Origin: Limnanthes douglasii subsp. nivea
Lineage: Eukaryota > Streptophyta > Magnoliopsida > Brassicales > Limnanthaceae
NCBI GenBank assembly: GCA_036936605.1
Contig: JAUPFV010000003.1
Span: 146,538,997 to 146,602,996 of the forward strand
Direction of reading: 5' to 3'
Length of the DNA: 64,000 nucleotides
A model generated the notes under the pieces. The model did no database searches. It was not told the origin of the DNA and saw only the letters and a program-made list of their open reading frames with translations. Shown piece by piece: positions 49,241 through 60,344 of the stretch; position 1 is the first letter of the stretch; the number at the start of each line of letters is the position of its first letter. Both the position numbers and the translations under genes were made by a program.

Positions 49241-50107
49241 AAATCTTGTGTTTATGGTTTGTGATCCTTTGAAACTTGCCACATCTCCTCATATTGTATA
49301 TTCGTCGACTACCACATTGACGTCATATTCGTCGTCTAAAATGAAAAAAATTGATAAGTAAATTGGCATCATCATTCTCGTAATCTGCGATTAGTTAAAC
49401 CAAAATTGAGATGAAAGTCTTGACGAATCAACAAAAAAAAAACTATCACGTATTATATTGATGTCAATATGACAAAAGAGAGACAACAAGTCATGTACTT
49501 CTTTTACGCAACAGATCATTTTCAAATTAACAAAAGTTGATATTGATTAAGCACTGTCGTCGTCTTCAACTGTAATGCTAACCCATTTCATGGATGGAAT
49601 GTTCTGTGTCCAAAAATCATTATTAAAGAATAAATTTTGACATCCAATCCACGATTTATGCGTGTGCAAGGGATCCCAACTTCACAAATATACGAGTCTT
49701 CATATTTGGCTACAGATCCTATTCGGAATAAAAAAAAATCACTCAAAATTAGATTTTAGATATTAATTTTCCTCATTCCGTTATTGTTAAACCTAAATAT
49801 CAACCCTTTGAAGTAGCTCATCCACCGAGAAGAAAAAACTAATAGACCAACCAAACAATCCTGAGCAGACTAACATGTTCGTAGCAATAAAATAACTTCG
49901 ACTAGACAAACAAACACCGTCCATAAAAAATCGACGTTCATAACTAGATTTTTTAATTGACATTTTAAAAGAATAATTGTATCACATTGATCTAAATTAC
50001 TGACCTCATAACCAAAAGGGATAATATAACTAAACATACCCTCAGGGAGTTGTATAAGTTGTGGGTATAAAATGACTTATAACCTACTACAAGTTTCAAC
50101 TAGTATG
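49241..50107. other. AT-rich spacer
   Basis: No gene seen. It may hold the promoter and 3' LTR remains of the second Tat element, but I could not align them. Confidence 0.4.
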
Positions 50108-50117
50108 ATTGGGACTA
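50108..50117. repeat. 10-bp target site duplication, left
   Basis: ATTGGGACTA; the partner at 50462-50471 is ATTGTGACTA (9/10). Confidence 0.75.
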
Positions 50118-50461
50118 GACTTTGAATAGTAACTCGTCCTTGGATTATAAAATTTAGTGACATATCCGATAGTAGTCCATGGACTATCTAGTTTGGATAA
50201 AGTTAGTCTCTTCATTTGTTGAATAATGTAAAGCTGTTACGTAACACCATAATCAACAAAAACTTGTATCACCACTGGTCCTTCGAATTTAGGTCAAAGT
50301 TCAAATGTAGTTAGAGTTAAAGTCGAGGGACCATTGTGTGGTGTAACGTGACAGCTTTACATTAATCAGCAGATGCAAGGGACTACCACCGGACTTTTGA
50401 AACTTCATGGACTATTTGTCACCAGAGTTTATAGTCCATGGATGAAATATTGTTCACAACC
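50118..50461. mobile_element. Foldback MULE-type MITE, 344 bp
   Basis: Two long arms are inverted copies: 'GTAAAGCTGTTACGTAACAC' in the left arm pairs with 'GTGTAACGTGACAGCTTTAC' in the right. Ends are GACTTTGAATAGTAACTCGT and, on the other strand, GGTTGTGAACAATATTTCAT. They resemble the ends of the MITE at 52653-53078. The 10-bp flanks fit Mutator-like transposition. No coding capacity. Confidence 0.78.
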
Positions 50462-50471
50462 ATTGTGACTA
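50462..50471. repeat. 10-bp target site duplication, right
   Basis: ATTGTGACTA, one mismatch to 50108-50117. Confidence 0.75.
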
Positions 50472-51559
50472 TGTGGAGGCTGACTCAAGTAGCCAAAAAA
50501 CCTTAACTTAGTCAATATCGTTAGGCTTTACAGTTCCTCTTGTGGAGTTGATATTATGCATATTCTTCTAAACAAATACATTTGGAATTAATATTAAAAT
50601 ATTATTATCATAATTTTTTTATTTTTTTTATCTTTTTATAAAATAGTGTAACACTTTTAGTGTATACTTGTTGGTCATTCAATATTTGTATAAAACGTGA
50701 GACTTAAATGACTAACTTTGTTTTTTTAATTCTCTAATTTTAGTCTTAACTAAACTATCTCCATTGATGTGATTTTTTCCACATTTTTAAGAAAAACCTA
50801 ATTTCTTAGCCATTCTAATAGGAAAATGGTTGAAAATTTATTTTTAAAATTGGAAGTGTGATAATTTTATAATAGTATTATTTTTTATAAATATTAAAAC
50901 TACTGAACGGTTTATTTTATAAGTATAAAATTGCTAAACATTTTTTAACAGTATTTAAAACCGTTAAATGCTTTTAACATTATTAATATTACTAAAAGTT
51001 TTATTTTAACAGCATTAAAAAAATCTCCCGAATGATATTCCTCACATAATTTATTTGATTTGTCTCATAAAAATAAACATAAATCTGATTTCAATTTTTT
51101 TAAAAAAAATTATAATTAAAAAAATACGGATTTAAAAAATCTCATTTTTTGTTAAAATTTGTATATAATCTTACCAAAATAAATCTTCATCTACTCAAAA
51201 TCAGTTGGTATCATAGGCTGAACAAACTGAAATTTCTGATTATAAGCAGAAATTTTAACAACCAAGAAACAGATAAGCTGAAGCTCTGAAATCTTCGACA
51301 CTCAGAAAAATTTAAGAATCTTTGTTGAAATCTTGGGTTCAACTTTGAGACCAGAACATGCAATAAGGGATGAAAGATATAGGCAAGTTTCAAGCAGATC
51401 TTGCTGTCTCGTTAGTGAAAGGAGCGACCCATACATATGAAGAACTAATATTTTTCCAATATTAACATCAAACATCTCACCAACAGAAATTAACTAAGAG
51501 AATAAGGTACAAATTCTATACAAGATTTAAGCTTAATTTAATCTTCTGTATTAAATTAA
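50472..51559. other. AT-rich spacer before the LINE tail
   Basis: No gene. About 50800-51180 is very AT-rich. About 51200-51560 probably includes the LINE 3' untranslated region. Confidence 0.4.
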
Positions 51560-52642
51560 CCCAGGTTTAAACTTTCTAAAAGAGTAATAGCTTTTAAAGT
51601 ATTTGGAGCTTGAAAATTAGAGAATTCAGTTTTCATCTTGCATTTCAGGGTCCATTTAGCAAGCCAATCAGTTGCTTTATTTTGAACCCTAGAAATGTAA
51701 GATATAGTCATAGTCGAAGTAATTAACCTTTTGCGACACTGAAGAATCTTCTTAATGGGCCAAAGTTATATACCATTAGATAACATATTAAACACTAACA
51801 TATCAGTTTCAATTTCAACATTTTTCCAACCCTTATTTTGGAAGAGCAACAATCCATCTAACAGAGCAAGGGATTCAGCCATAATCAGAGTCAATTTTCT
51901 ATAGATATTGGTAAAGCCTATAATGATTTCATCAGAATGATCTCTGATTAAAATGCCACCACCCGAATCTGCATTCAGCTGACAAGATGCGTTAGTGTTT
52001 AGTATAAGATAATTAGAACCATTGGTCACCACTTTAGATGGCTGGGCTTTTGTTTATTATGTATGTAGTTTATGTACCTAAGCTCTTTTAAGACGTTAAA
52101 GTCTTTTTTTTATGATGCTTAGACCTAAGACTGTTAGAATAATCTAGACTAAAAATTATATAGTTAATATACCCTATGGTAGACTCGGTACCATGCTCCT
52201 TGCTGTTGATTTTAACAGTGTTACTAGCTTTCCAGATTGTCTATATTATAATTATACGAATTATAGTTCTGACATGAATATTATATGTAATTGACCAGAA
52301 CCAAGCTCTAATCATATGAGCTATAGTCATAAACTTTTCAATTTTGATTTTAAAGAGGTCAACATAGTAGCACCATAAACTCCAGGAAAAATAACACCCA
52401 ATAAAACGAATCTTAGGATATTCCATGTTACAACAGAATTGGCATTTGGATACAATAACTAAGTGTGTGTTTTTTGGTTTAAATCGTTGATTCGTCCCTC
52501 GACTATCACGTTTTCTGCTATTTAGTCCCTCAACAAAAAAATTACGAGTGAGGGTCCCTTGACTATCAAAAATCTATAATTTCAGTCCCCGCACGTGGTT
52601 TTTGCTCTGGTGCTGCCACGTGTCACCATAGTTAAATGGTTC

Positions 52643-52652
52643 TTGTCTCACA
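52643..52652. repeat. 10-bp target site duplication of the nested MITE, left
   Basis: TTGTCTCACA, repeated exactly at 53079-53088. The right TIR of the Pack-MULE has this word only once, which gives the empty-site form. Confidence 0.93.
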
Positions 52653-53078
52653 GGCATTGAACAGTAAACCGTCCCTCGACTATCGCGTTTGGTGGCAGAT
52701 AGTCCCTTGACTTTCAAATGTCCGTTGACAGTCCCTGGACTATCGCGTTTGGATAAAATTAGTCCACCAGATCCTCTAATCCATGAGAGGCTGCCACCTG
52801 TCACCATAGTCCCCAGATTTTTGTATCACTACTAGTCCCTTGAGTTTAGGTCAAACCCAAAATGTAGAAAATTACAGAAAACTAATCTCAAGGGATTAGT
52901 GGTGATACAAAAATCTGGGGATTATGGTGACACGTGGCAACCTCTCATGGATTAGAGGATCTGGTGGACTAACTTTATCCAAACGCGATAGTTCAGGGGC
53001 TGTCAACGGACATTTGAAAGTCAATGGACTATTTGCCACCAAACGTGATAGTCGAGGGACGATGTATTGTTCAAAGCC
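52653..53078. mobile_element. Nested foldback MULE MITE, 426 bp
   Basis: Two arms of about 192 bp (52653-52844 and 52887-53078) are nearly perfect inverted copies around a loop of about 42 bp. Ends are GGCATTGAACAGTA and GGCTTTGAACAATA. Exact 10-bp flanks. It inserted into the left TIR of the Pack-MULE, so it is the youngest layer here. Its transcript would form a long hairpin. Confidence 0.92.
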
Positions 53079-53088
53079 TTGTCTCACA
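53079..53088. repeat. 10-bp target site duplication of the nested MITE, right
   Basis: TTGTCTCACA, identical to 52643-52652. Confidence 0.93.
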
Positions 53089-53303
53089 CATAGTCCATCG
53101 ACTTTTTATTCCATTTTTACCCTTTAGATTTATTTTTATTTTGTTTTTATTATTTATTTTTCTTCTTTTTTTTTTCATTTCGTTTCTTTTTTTAACTATA
53201 GATTTCTAAAAACTTCCATGACCGAATCGATTTTTTTTAGAACTCAGGTAATTCGGATTTGTTCCTAAATCGATTCTAATTACTCGATTTATCTTCACTA
53301 TAT

Positions 53304-53855
53304 TCAAACAGATAAATTCAAGAACGTTGTAATCGCAGTGTGTTGGCCAAAGACGGACTCTCTGATCCCGGACCTAGAAGTTAAAACTTGCTGGGATATT
53401 TTCCGGTTATGATTATCTTTATCCCCTTCCTGTCGTGGGACAAATTTATTTTCAATGGCCTCAGCCGTCTTGACTGGGACTAATGATTTCTCCACCACGG
53501 ATTTTGACACATCAGCAATCATGCGAGTTGCACTCTCCCAGTTATTAAGATCCGCAGCTTTTCCAGCTCCAAGAGAAGCGGTCTTGGTTGGAGTGTTGAC
53601 AGAAACAAAAACAATATCATCTTCTTTAACATGTCTCTCAACATTGATGCTGAAGAAAAGGTTTTTTCCCCTGCACTGTTTAACTATATCTTCAAGCCCG
53701 GGCTCATAGATAGGAAGTTGCTCACTATTCCAGGCAGTTATACGAGTGACAGAGATATCAGCTACTGCTACTTCAATAGCTAGGAACTTAAGTGCAATGA
53801 CTGCCATAGTTGGCCCACCAACATACCCAGCTCCAATACAACAGATCTTCACCAT
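53304..53855 (-). pseudogene. Captured UDP-glucose 6-dehydrogenase N-terminal fragment, chimeric 183-aa ORF
   Basis: The open frame starts at ATG 53855 with 'MVKICCIGAGYVGGPTMAV', the Rossmann NAD-binding start of plant UDP-glucose dehydrogenase (which oxidises UDP-glucose to UDP-glucuronate for cell-wall precursors). It follows that family through 'NLFFSINVERHVKEDDIVFV', 'VNTPTKT' and 'VPVKTAEAIEN' (about residue 133). It then departs into an unrelated tail that ends inside the left TIR. The intact enzyme is about 480 aa. The substrate domain and catalytic Cys are missing, and the segment after 'RMIADV' is short by a few residues. A 3' splice-like CATTAG lies just before the ATG, so the captured piece includes leader intron. 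If transcribed it would give a truncated NAD-binding domain fused to a novel tail. No enzyme activity expected. Confidence 0.85.
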
Positions 53856-54364
53856 GTCGGTCGTCTAATGGAAAAGCTTAATTGAAAAATGAAAAAGATA
53901 CAAATTTGCTTTAGACCGGCGAAATCACAAGTATCACATTATTAGAATGTCTATCAAATAAATCATTTTCATAAAAAAAAACAACTTATCCAGATAGTAA
54001 GGTCCAAACAAGAACAACCTACCAATTTAGAGATACATACACTCAATCAGGCTTATTCACCGAACCATGTTGTGAAGATAAAGAGCACTATAAGTCATAC
54101 AAATATATGATGCAACCAATCATGCAGATCTATATCCCTGGTATTCGTTCGAAATTGAGAAAATAAAGAAAACAGCAAAAAGAAAACAGAAATGTCCAAT
54201 GACTTTGGTGGATGAATTGTATATATCACAACATAAAAAGCAAACAAAAACATATCAGATATGAAAATCCACATGCAGAAGCAGTAGTGTATGTAAACTC
54301 CAGCTAGAGACGAACACAGAACTTAGGATTAGCTAATACTGATCATAGATGAACCATCATGTTC

Positions 54365-54803
54365 TTGAGCTTATCTGTTTGAGAAAAGAGAAGATAAATC
54401 GAGTTCATAGAATAGATTTGGAAACAAATCTGAATCACATGTTCTAACAAAATGGATTCGGTCACGAAGTTTTTAGAAATCTATAGTTAGAAAAAAGAAA
54501 CGAAATGGGAAAAAAAAGATTTGCGATACTCTATTTTGAGAAAAATAAATAATAAAAACAAAAAAAAATATTAAAAAAATATTAAATTCAACAGGTAAAA
54601 ATGGAATTAAAAGTCGAAGGACTATTTGTGAGACAAGAACCATTTAACTATGGTGACCCGTGGCAGCACCATAGCAAAAACCACGCGCGGGGATTCAAAT
54701 TATAGATTTTTTATAGTCAAGGGATCATCACCCGTGATTTTTTTGTTAAAGGACTAAATAGCAGAAAACGTGATAGTCGAGGGACGAATCAGCGATTTAA
54801 GCC
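54365..54803. repeat. Right TIR of the Pack-MULE
   Basis: About 438 bp, the inverted partner of 52476-53330. In many MULEs the TIR contains the promoter; here transcription inward would read the captured ORF on the minus strand. Confidence 0.85.
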
Positions 54804-55405
54804 TTTTTTCAGAATTGTGTTAACGAGAATAAAATTATGCAGGAGTTTCCATGCCATAAAGGAAAATTCTCGAGGAGTTACCAAATTCTATATTTTATCA
54901 AACGGGTTGGATCTATTATGCTTACTTCTCAGGTGGTTCCAGTTATGCTTAGTTGTGAAATTAAAATCATTAGATAACTTCTAAATGATGGGATCATCTC
55001 GATTAATATTGAAAGTAATCATTTGAATCTTCTCCATAATGGCTTGATTTAAAAATATCTTTAGCTTGTTATTATCCCATAAATTATCTTTCGAGTAATC
55101 ATTCACTATCTAATGCATATACCCTTAGTTATCACAATTATCATTAAGAGTAATAATGAGAGGCTGATCATATTAGTTTTCAAGCCAAAATTCATGTCTT
55201 CCTTGCCTAGATTCCACATAATATTAGGCTATGCAATCTTCTTTATTTTAGTTAACATTTTCCAAGTATTGGAACCTGCTATTGTGTAAGAAATCTGCAA
55301 AGAGTGGAGCTTCTTGCGGTAGATATTTTGCATTAGATTAGCCCCCTAACTATTATTTTTCCTGAAATCCAACCATAATTTACAAGAAAAAGTATTATGT
55401 AAGTC

Positions 55406-56622
55406 TCAAAGGTTATGAATATTTAGACCCCCTTTATTGAAGGGCTTACACAACGCTATCCAGGAAGACCAGTGAATTCTGTTATCAGAAGTAGAATATC
55501 CCCATAAAAATTTGTTAAAAATGTTTTCAATCCTGGAAATGATGGACTTAGGAATAGAGCAACTTTGAGTCCAATATGTTGGAATAACCATCAGGGCCGA
55601 GTTGATCAGGGTTAGCCTGCCTCCAAAAGATAACTTCTTGTCCTCCCACTCATTTATCTTGAAATTGATTTTATTAATCAGATTAATGTAGTTGTTGGCT
55701 TTGTTTTTGTTGTTTAAGGTGATGCCTAGGTATTCAGTTGGGAGAGAGATGGAGCTGAAGCCAAAAATATTAGTAAGTGCATCAATTCTTGTGCTACTGA
55801 GTCTAGATGGCATGGTGATTTTAATCTTTTCATTATTGATTTGCCCTAAAATATTCAGATAAGTTTGTAAAAACTTGCCAAGATTATTAATAAAAACATC
55901 CAAATTATTAGTAAATATAAGAATATCATCAAAAAACACTAAGAAAAAAATCATCAAATTGTTTATGGATGAAAATTGTATAGCTTTATTATCATTAAAC
56001 AGCTTGTACAACCCTCTTATGGAACTTCTTCAATCAAAATGAAGAAACTGAGAGCAAAAGGACCCCCATGTCTCAGCCCTCTGTTGGTGTTGAAGAAATC
56101 ATAAACATTACCAATAATAATTGAAATATGAACAAAACAAATTAGGTTATTTACCAGCTTAACAAAATCAGGAGCAAAACCAAAAGACTCTAGCATTTTA
56201 GATATAAATCTATGAGAAAGTTTATCAAAAGCCTTCGACATATCCATTTGTATCATGATGTTACTAGCTTTCTTTTTCTTGTTTAGATCAAATATGAGCT
56301 CTTTATCTATTAATATATTATCATGAATAGAAGTATTAGGGACATATGCTCTTTGAACCCTAGAAATAACTTTAGAGAGAATCATTGTTATTCTATTATT
56401 GACAATCTTTGACACAATCCTGTTAAGAAGGATGCATAAGCTAATGGGCCTGAAATCCTTCCAATTTGTAGAGTTGGAAGACTTCGAAATGAGGCATATA
56501 CCTGTGGCTAAAATACCTTTTGGAATCTTTTGCCCTAGGAGGAAGTCAGACATAGCCGAACGGAGATCTTTTTTTATTATTGGACAACAGGTCTTGTAAA
56601 AGTAGCCATTGAATCCATCCAC
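55406..56622 (-). pseudogene. Reverse transcriptase domain of the LINE
   Basis: Two adjacent open stretches (56622-56017 and 56011-55406) together cover the RT fingers, palm and thumb. The join near 56014 has a stop and shift. The catalytic motif reads F-F-D-D, where plant LINEs normally have F-A-D-D. The two aspartates are kept. Confidence 0.88.
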
Positions 56623-58960
56623 ACTTGCAGTACTTAATGGATTAAGATTAGTAATAATATCATATATTTCTAGCTCATTAGGAATGGTGAGGTTATCATT
56701 ATCGTTATCAGAGATATGCTTAAGAATGTTATAAAAAAATAAGATTATTCATGAGATAATTCTCCTCTTTCTTGTTAGAATAAGGAAGCTCAGTTAGAAA
56801 GCCTTTGAAAAAAGAAGCAACTGATTTCCCTATAAGCTTTTTGTCAATAATCCAGCTCTCTCCTTCCTTTATAATGTTGATGATATTCTTCTTTCTTTTC
56901 TTGTTAACATAACTGTGAATTTTTTTTGTGTTCTTCTCTCCATCGCCAAGCCATGTAGTGTAACATTTTTGATACCAAAAAGTCTCTTCCATTTTAAGAG
57001 CTAAAAGAAGCTCAACATTAGATTTGGAAAGCTTCACTTTGGATTATGAGCTGTTAAATTCTTGGTGATGAATTTCCATGTATTTAGCTTGATTTTCAGC
57101 ATCCTGCACCTTATCAAATATGTTACCAAAATGTGATTTGTTTAATTTCTTTAAATCTATCTTAAGTCTGCTGAGTTTTTTCCAGAAAATAAATAAAGCA
57201 TAGCCAACAATATCATTATTCTAGTTATTTTCCATAAAAGAATGAATTCACTATCAAGAGTCCACATGTCTAGAAATTTAAAGTTTTTTTAACGTATGAT
57301 TCTTTCATTACTAATAGTGATGCATAATGGGCTATGATCAGAACATGTTCTGGTCATATGCACCACTTTAGTTTCATTGAAATGGTTGGACCAGGTAGAG
57401 TTAACTAAAACTCTATCCAGTCTTTTCCATTTGGAATTTTTATTCCAGGTGTATTTAGAGCCATAATAACCTGCATCTTCTAGGTTGCATTCCCTTATCA
57501 TTTCATCAAATTATTTAGTGTTATCCACGGAGTATGTAAGGCATCCAATATGTTCATCTGGGAATGAAATAACGTTAAAATCCACCATTATAATCTAGGC
57601 CTTGTTGTTCGCAATAGCAGAGATGCTTTGTAAAGAAGTGCATAACTCTCTCATGTTATAACGTTGACACTTTGCATATATAATTGTTTAAAGAAAGTTA
57701 ATGTTCAGATTAATTTCAGAAATTTCCATGTGAAAGCAATGGGAATGGTTTAAAGTAACTTTAACTGAAAAGTCATTGTTCCAGTAAAACCAAATCTTAT
57801 TCGTAGAATTAGCTACAAGGTTAATTTGCTCCATAGAAATAATGGATTTGAGTATTCTAACTGTAGACTTGTTGCTGATTCTTCTTATGTTCCAGTTCAA
57901 GATCTTAATTATCTTGAAATATATATGATCTTCTTGCTTGTCCCTGAAAATCATAGGGATTTTATGGTTAGACTGTTTATTTTCTTCATTCCTCTTGATT
58001 CTTTGAGTTTCTTATTCAAAACTTTCTAGAATTCAGTATCACAATCTTTGTTCGTGTGTGTTGTTATTACTTGCAAGCTTCTGATACTTTCTTTGTTAGA
58101 TGTAGAAGTCTCATAAATCTTATTTTCGTAATCTAGGTTGTAGCCTCGTTCCAGAGATTGAATTGCATTAATTATTTTACCATCTTTAAAATTCATGATA
58201 TCACTGTTTTGTGTGTTTCTTTCCTTATCTTTTTTATTGGATTGATTAGGAACAATGCCAGGGTTCTTGTTGATTGTAGAACTCAATTCCTTAGCCTGAT
58301 TACGAGCCACAATAACAGACTTTAATTTTCCTTTGTTTTCTTTCTTTATGTTCCTGATAATTTAATCTTCAGGATATTCACCAGATCCTGATCTAGTCGT
58401 TCTGCTATTATTAGTAGCTTTTTTCTTGTTGTTACTTTAAGATTTTTTCAGGAACTGGAATCATGGCCAATATGGTAACATTGGTCACAATATTTTGGCA
58501 GATCTTTATATCTAGCATTTATCCAGTACCCCTGGTTTTTGCTAAAGTCAACGCATACATTATGGTGGATCTTTTGTGTCAAATCCATTTCAACCCAAGG
58601 CAAACATGAGTTGTGGTATGCCCTATTCTTTTTTGGAATCTTTATTTTCAGAGGACTGCCAATATATTTTGCTATGGAATAGATTATCTTTTCATTATAC
58701 ATGAACTCTAGTAATCTTTCAAATTTAATCTAGACTGGCCTAACATGGCCTTCAAATTTCGTGTTGAACTCAAGAGTCCATTTGAAGTCTCATGGCTGAA
58801 TCACCCAGGTACCAGATGTTCTTTGCCCATACTATGCACATGTTATCTTTATAATCAAATTCAAACAGTAGATGGCGAGAATCTCATACACTGATGTTAC
58901 ATTTTATTACTGAGTTTCATTTTCCAGTAAAAAGTCATTGATAATCTGTTTTTTTGGAAT

Positions 58961-59640
58961 TCCTTGGTTAAACTTTCTAATCATAGTATATTTCCTTTGA
59001 TTGATCAACAAGTCTTTTACACATTGTGAAAATTGCACAAATACATGATCTGTTTTGTGTTGATAATATATTGGGTAGCATTCAATTGGTTAATTATGAT
59101 TGCACAAAATATCAACATACATTCTATCGTGCTGAATTCTTCTATTCCATCTTTACCTTCTTTTGATTCGTTGGATTGATGGAGATTGTCGATTTAAAAT
59201 TAAAAAACGAAAAAATCTTTCATACATAACAATCACTTAAAAAAACAGATCAAGAATACTTTTGAAATATTTTAAAATCCTCATTAGCATTTTTATTTTA
59301 TTTTATTATTTTAACCCTTACAAAAGAATGGTTACAAATATTAAAAAGAAAAATTCGTTTTTATAAGCGGAGGCTGTAAAACTATTACAATACACGTCTC
59401 AGCCTATTCCCACATTCTTTATATATTACTAATTTAGTACTATATTTATCGAATATAATAAATAAGTAAAAGAAACAGAATATTTTTAAAATATTAAAAA
59501 GCATGTGAGATATTTAACAAATACAAAAAGATGACATTGACTTTTGTGGAATAGAACAAAGTCGCATCAGACAATAATGACGATTACGCGTCAATATAAC
59601 GCAGCGAACAAACGCGTTATTTTCAATTAAATTGACTATT
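58961..59640. other. Intergenic, upstream region of the GPRP gene
   Basis: AT-rich. About 59575-59620 contains clustered CGCG-type words ('TTACGCGTC', 'AACGCGTTA'), which could be CGCG-box sites of the CAMTA type. No clear TATA box was assigned. Confidence 0.35.
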
Positions 59641-59752
59641 TCAATCTTATTAAGTAGTCTCTATTCTATCCAAGATCATCTTCATCTCCCTCTTCAATAT
59701 ATTCATCAACCTATTCAGAAAGAGAGCGCGTTCCATTTTCAGTCAGCAATCT

Positions 59753-60335
59753 GTAAGTTCTCTCGAATCCAATTATCTTTGCTCTAGATCTGTAAATCTT
59801 TCTTCGTAACATTCATCTGCACGATTGATTGATTCATTGTTGTTGTTAATTGACTATGATCATACAAGTTTAGGTTCATTGTTGATTTATGGTATCTTCA
59901 ATACATTTCCCTTTCTTAACTTCATAATTAGTCCTTTCATTCCAATAATTCTTTAGTTTATTTAAAAAGTTTGATCGATTTTGGATTTTGGATTTTGGAT
60001 TTTGATAGATATAATGAGCTAGGTTAGGTTAGGTTCTTCGTATATTTTACAAATTTGTTGTTATGATATGGAATGGAAGTCAAGTAGGTGAAGATCGAAG
60101 ATAAAATAGATTTGAGGAATCAATCTGATTAGAATAAAGGAATTTTTGATAGTGAGTTTTCTAGTAGATCTGAAGAGATTTGGTAGAATGGATTTTCTCA
60201 GGTTACTAGAAATAGGGTTTTTTACTGGCTTCTATCAAGGTTACTTTTAACATGACAAATGTGACAAAACACATACTAGTAATAGCTGTTGAAGGTTTAG
60301 ATATGAATCTCTATATAGGTATTATTAGTTAGCAG
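59753..60335 (+). other. Predicted leader (5' UTR) intron of the GPRP gene
   Basis: Donor AATCTGTAAGTTC at 59753 after a pyrimidine-rich leader, acceptor TTAGTTAGCAG ending at 60335, nine bases before the ATG. A large intron in the leader often increases expression of plant genes. Predicted only from signals. Confidence 0.55.
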
Positions 60336-60344
60336 AAAAGAAGT

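Larger units (their letters stand above)
52476..53330. repeat. Left TIR of the Pack-MULE (interrupted)
   Basis: Pairs with 54365-54803 once the MITE at 52653-53078 and its 10-bp duplication are removed. Contains 'CGTCCCTCGACTATCACGTT', also present in the right arm. Confidence 0.85.
52476..54803 (-). mobile_element. Pack-MULE, 2.3 kb, carrying a UDP-glucose dehydrogenase fragment
   Basis: Ends GGTTTAAATCGTTGATTCGT and, on the other strand, GGCTTAAATCGCTGATTCGT. The inverted repeat continues inward for about 430 bp: the right TIR is about 54803-54365, the left about 52476-53330, not counting a nested 426-bp MITE. Shared inner blocks include 'CTATAGATTTCTAAAAACTT' on both arms. Between the TIRs lies about 1 kb of foreign DNA: leader, intron and first coding part of a UDP-glucose 6-dehydrogenase gene. 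There is no transposase. Long TIRs plus a captured host gene piece define a Pack-MULE. The flanks are T-rich and no clean target duplication can be read. Confidence 0.88.
51560..58960 (-). mobile_element. L1-type LINE interrupted by a Pack-MULE
   Basis: Minus strand order: ORF1 with 'PWVEMDLTQKIHHNVCVDF' and knuckle 'YCDQCYHIGHDSS' (about 58450-58700); APE endonuclease 'LNWNIRRISN' (57900) and 'RTCSDHSPLCITIS' (about 57310); RT 'NSTNWKDFRPISLCILL' (about 56460), 'QMDMSKAFDKLSHRF' (56245), 'FFDDILIFTN' (about 55930, the usual FADD read as FFDD) and 'KKLSFGGRLTLINSAL'; the linker at 55380-54830; then, after the inserted Pack-MULE, the RNase H at 52032-51560 ('LILNTNASCQLNADSGGG'). About 5 kb of LINE sequence remain. 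Stops and frameshifts separate the blocks, so it is dead. Closely related in layout to the LINE at 22440-27000. Confidence 0.9.

Noticed and set aside
51200..51225. Primer-binding-site-like 'TTGGTATCATAGGCTG'
   Set aside because: No LTR before it and no gag after it; it differs from the tRNA-Met site and lies near the LINE 3' region.
53304..53855. Functional host UDP-glucose dehydrogenase gene
   Set aside because: Only the first ~133 residues match, the catalytic part is missing, and the piece is enclosed by MULE TIRs inside a LINE.
57826..58029. Plus-strand ORF as a separate gene
   Set aside because: Lies opposite the LINE endonuclease start and has no motif of its own.
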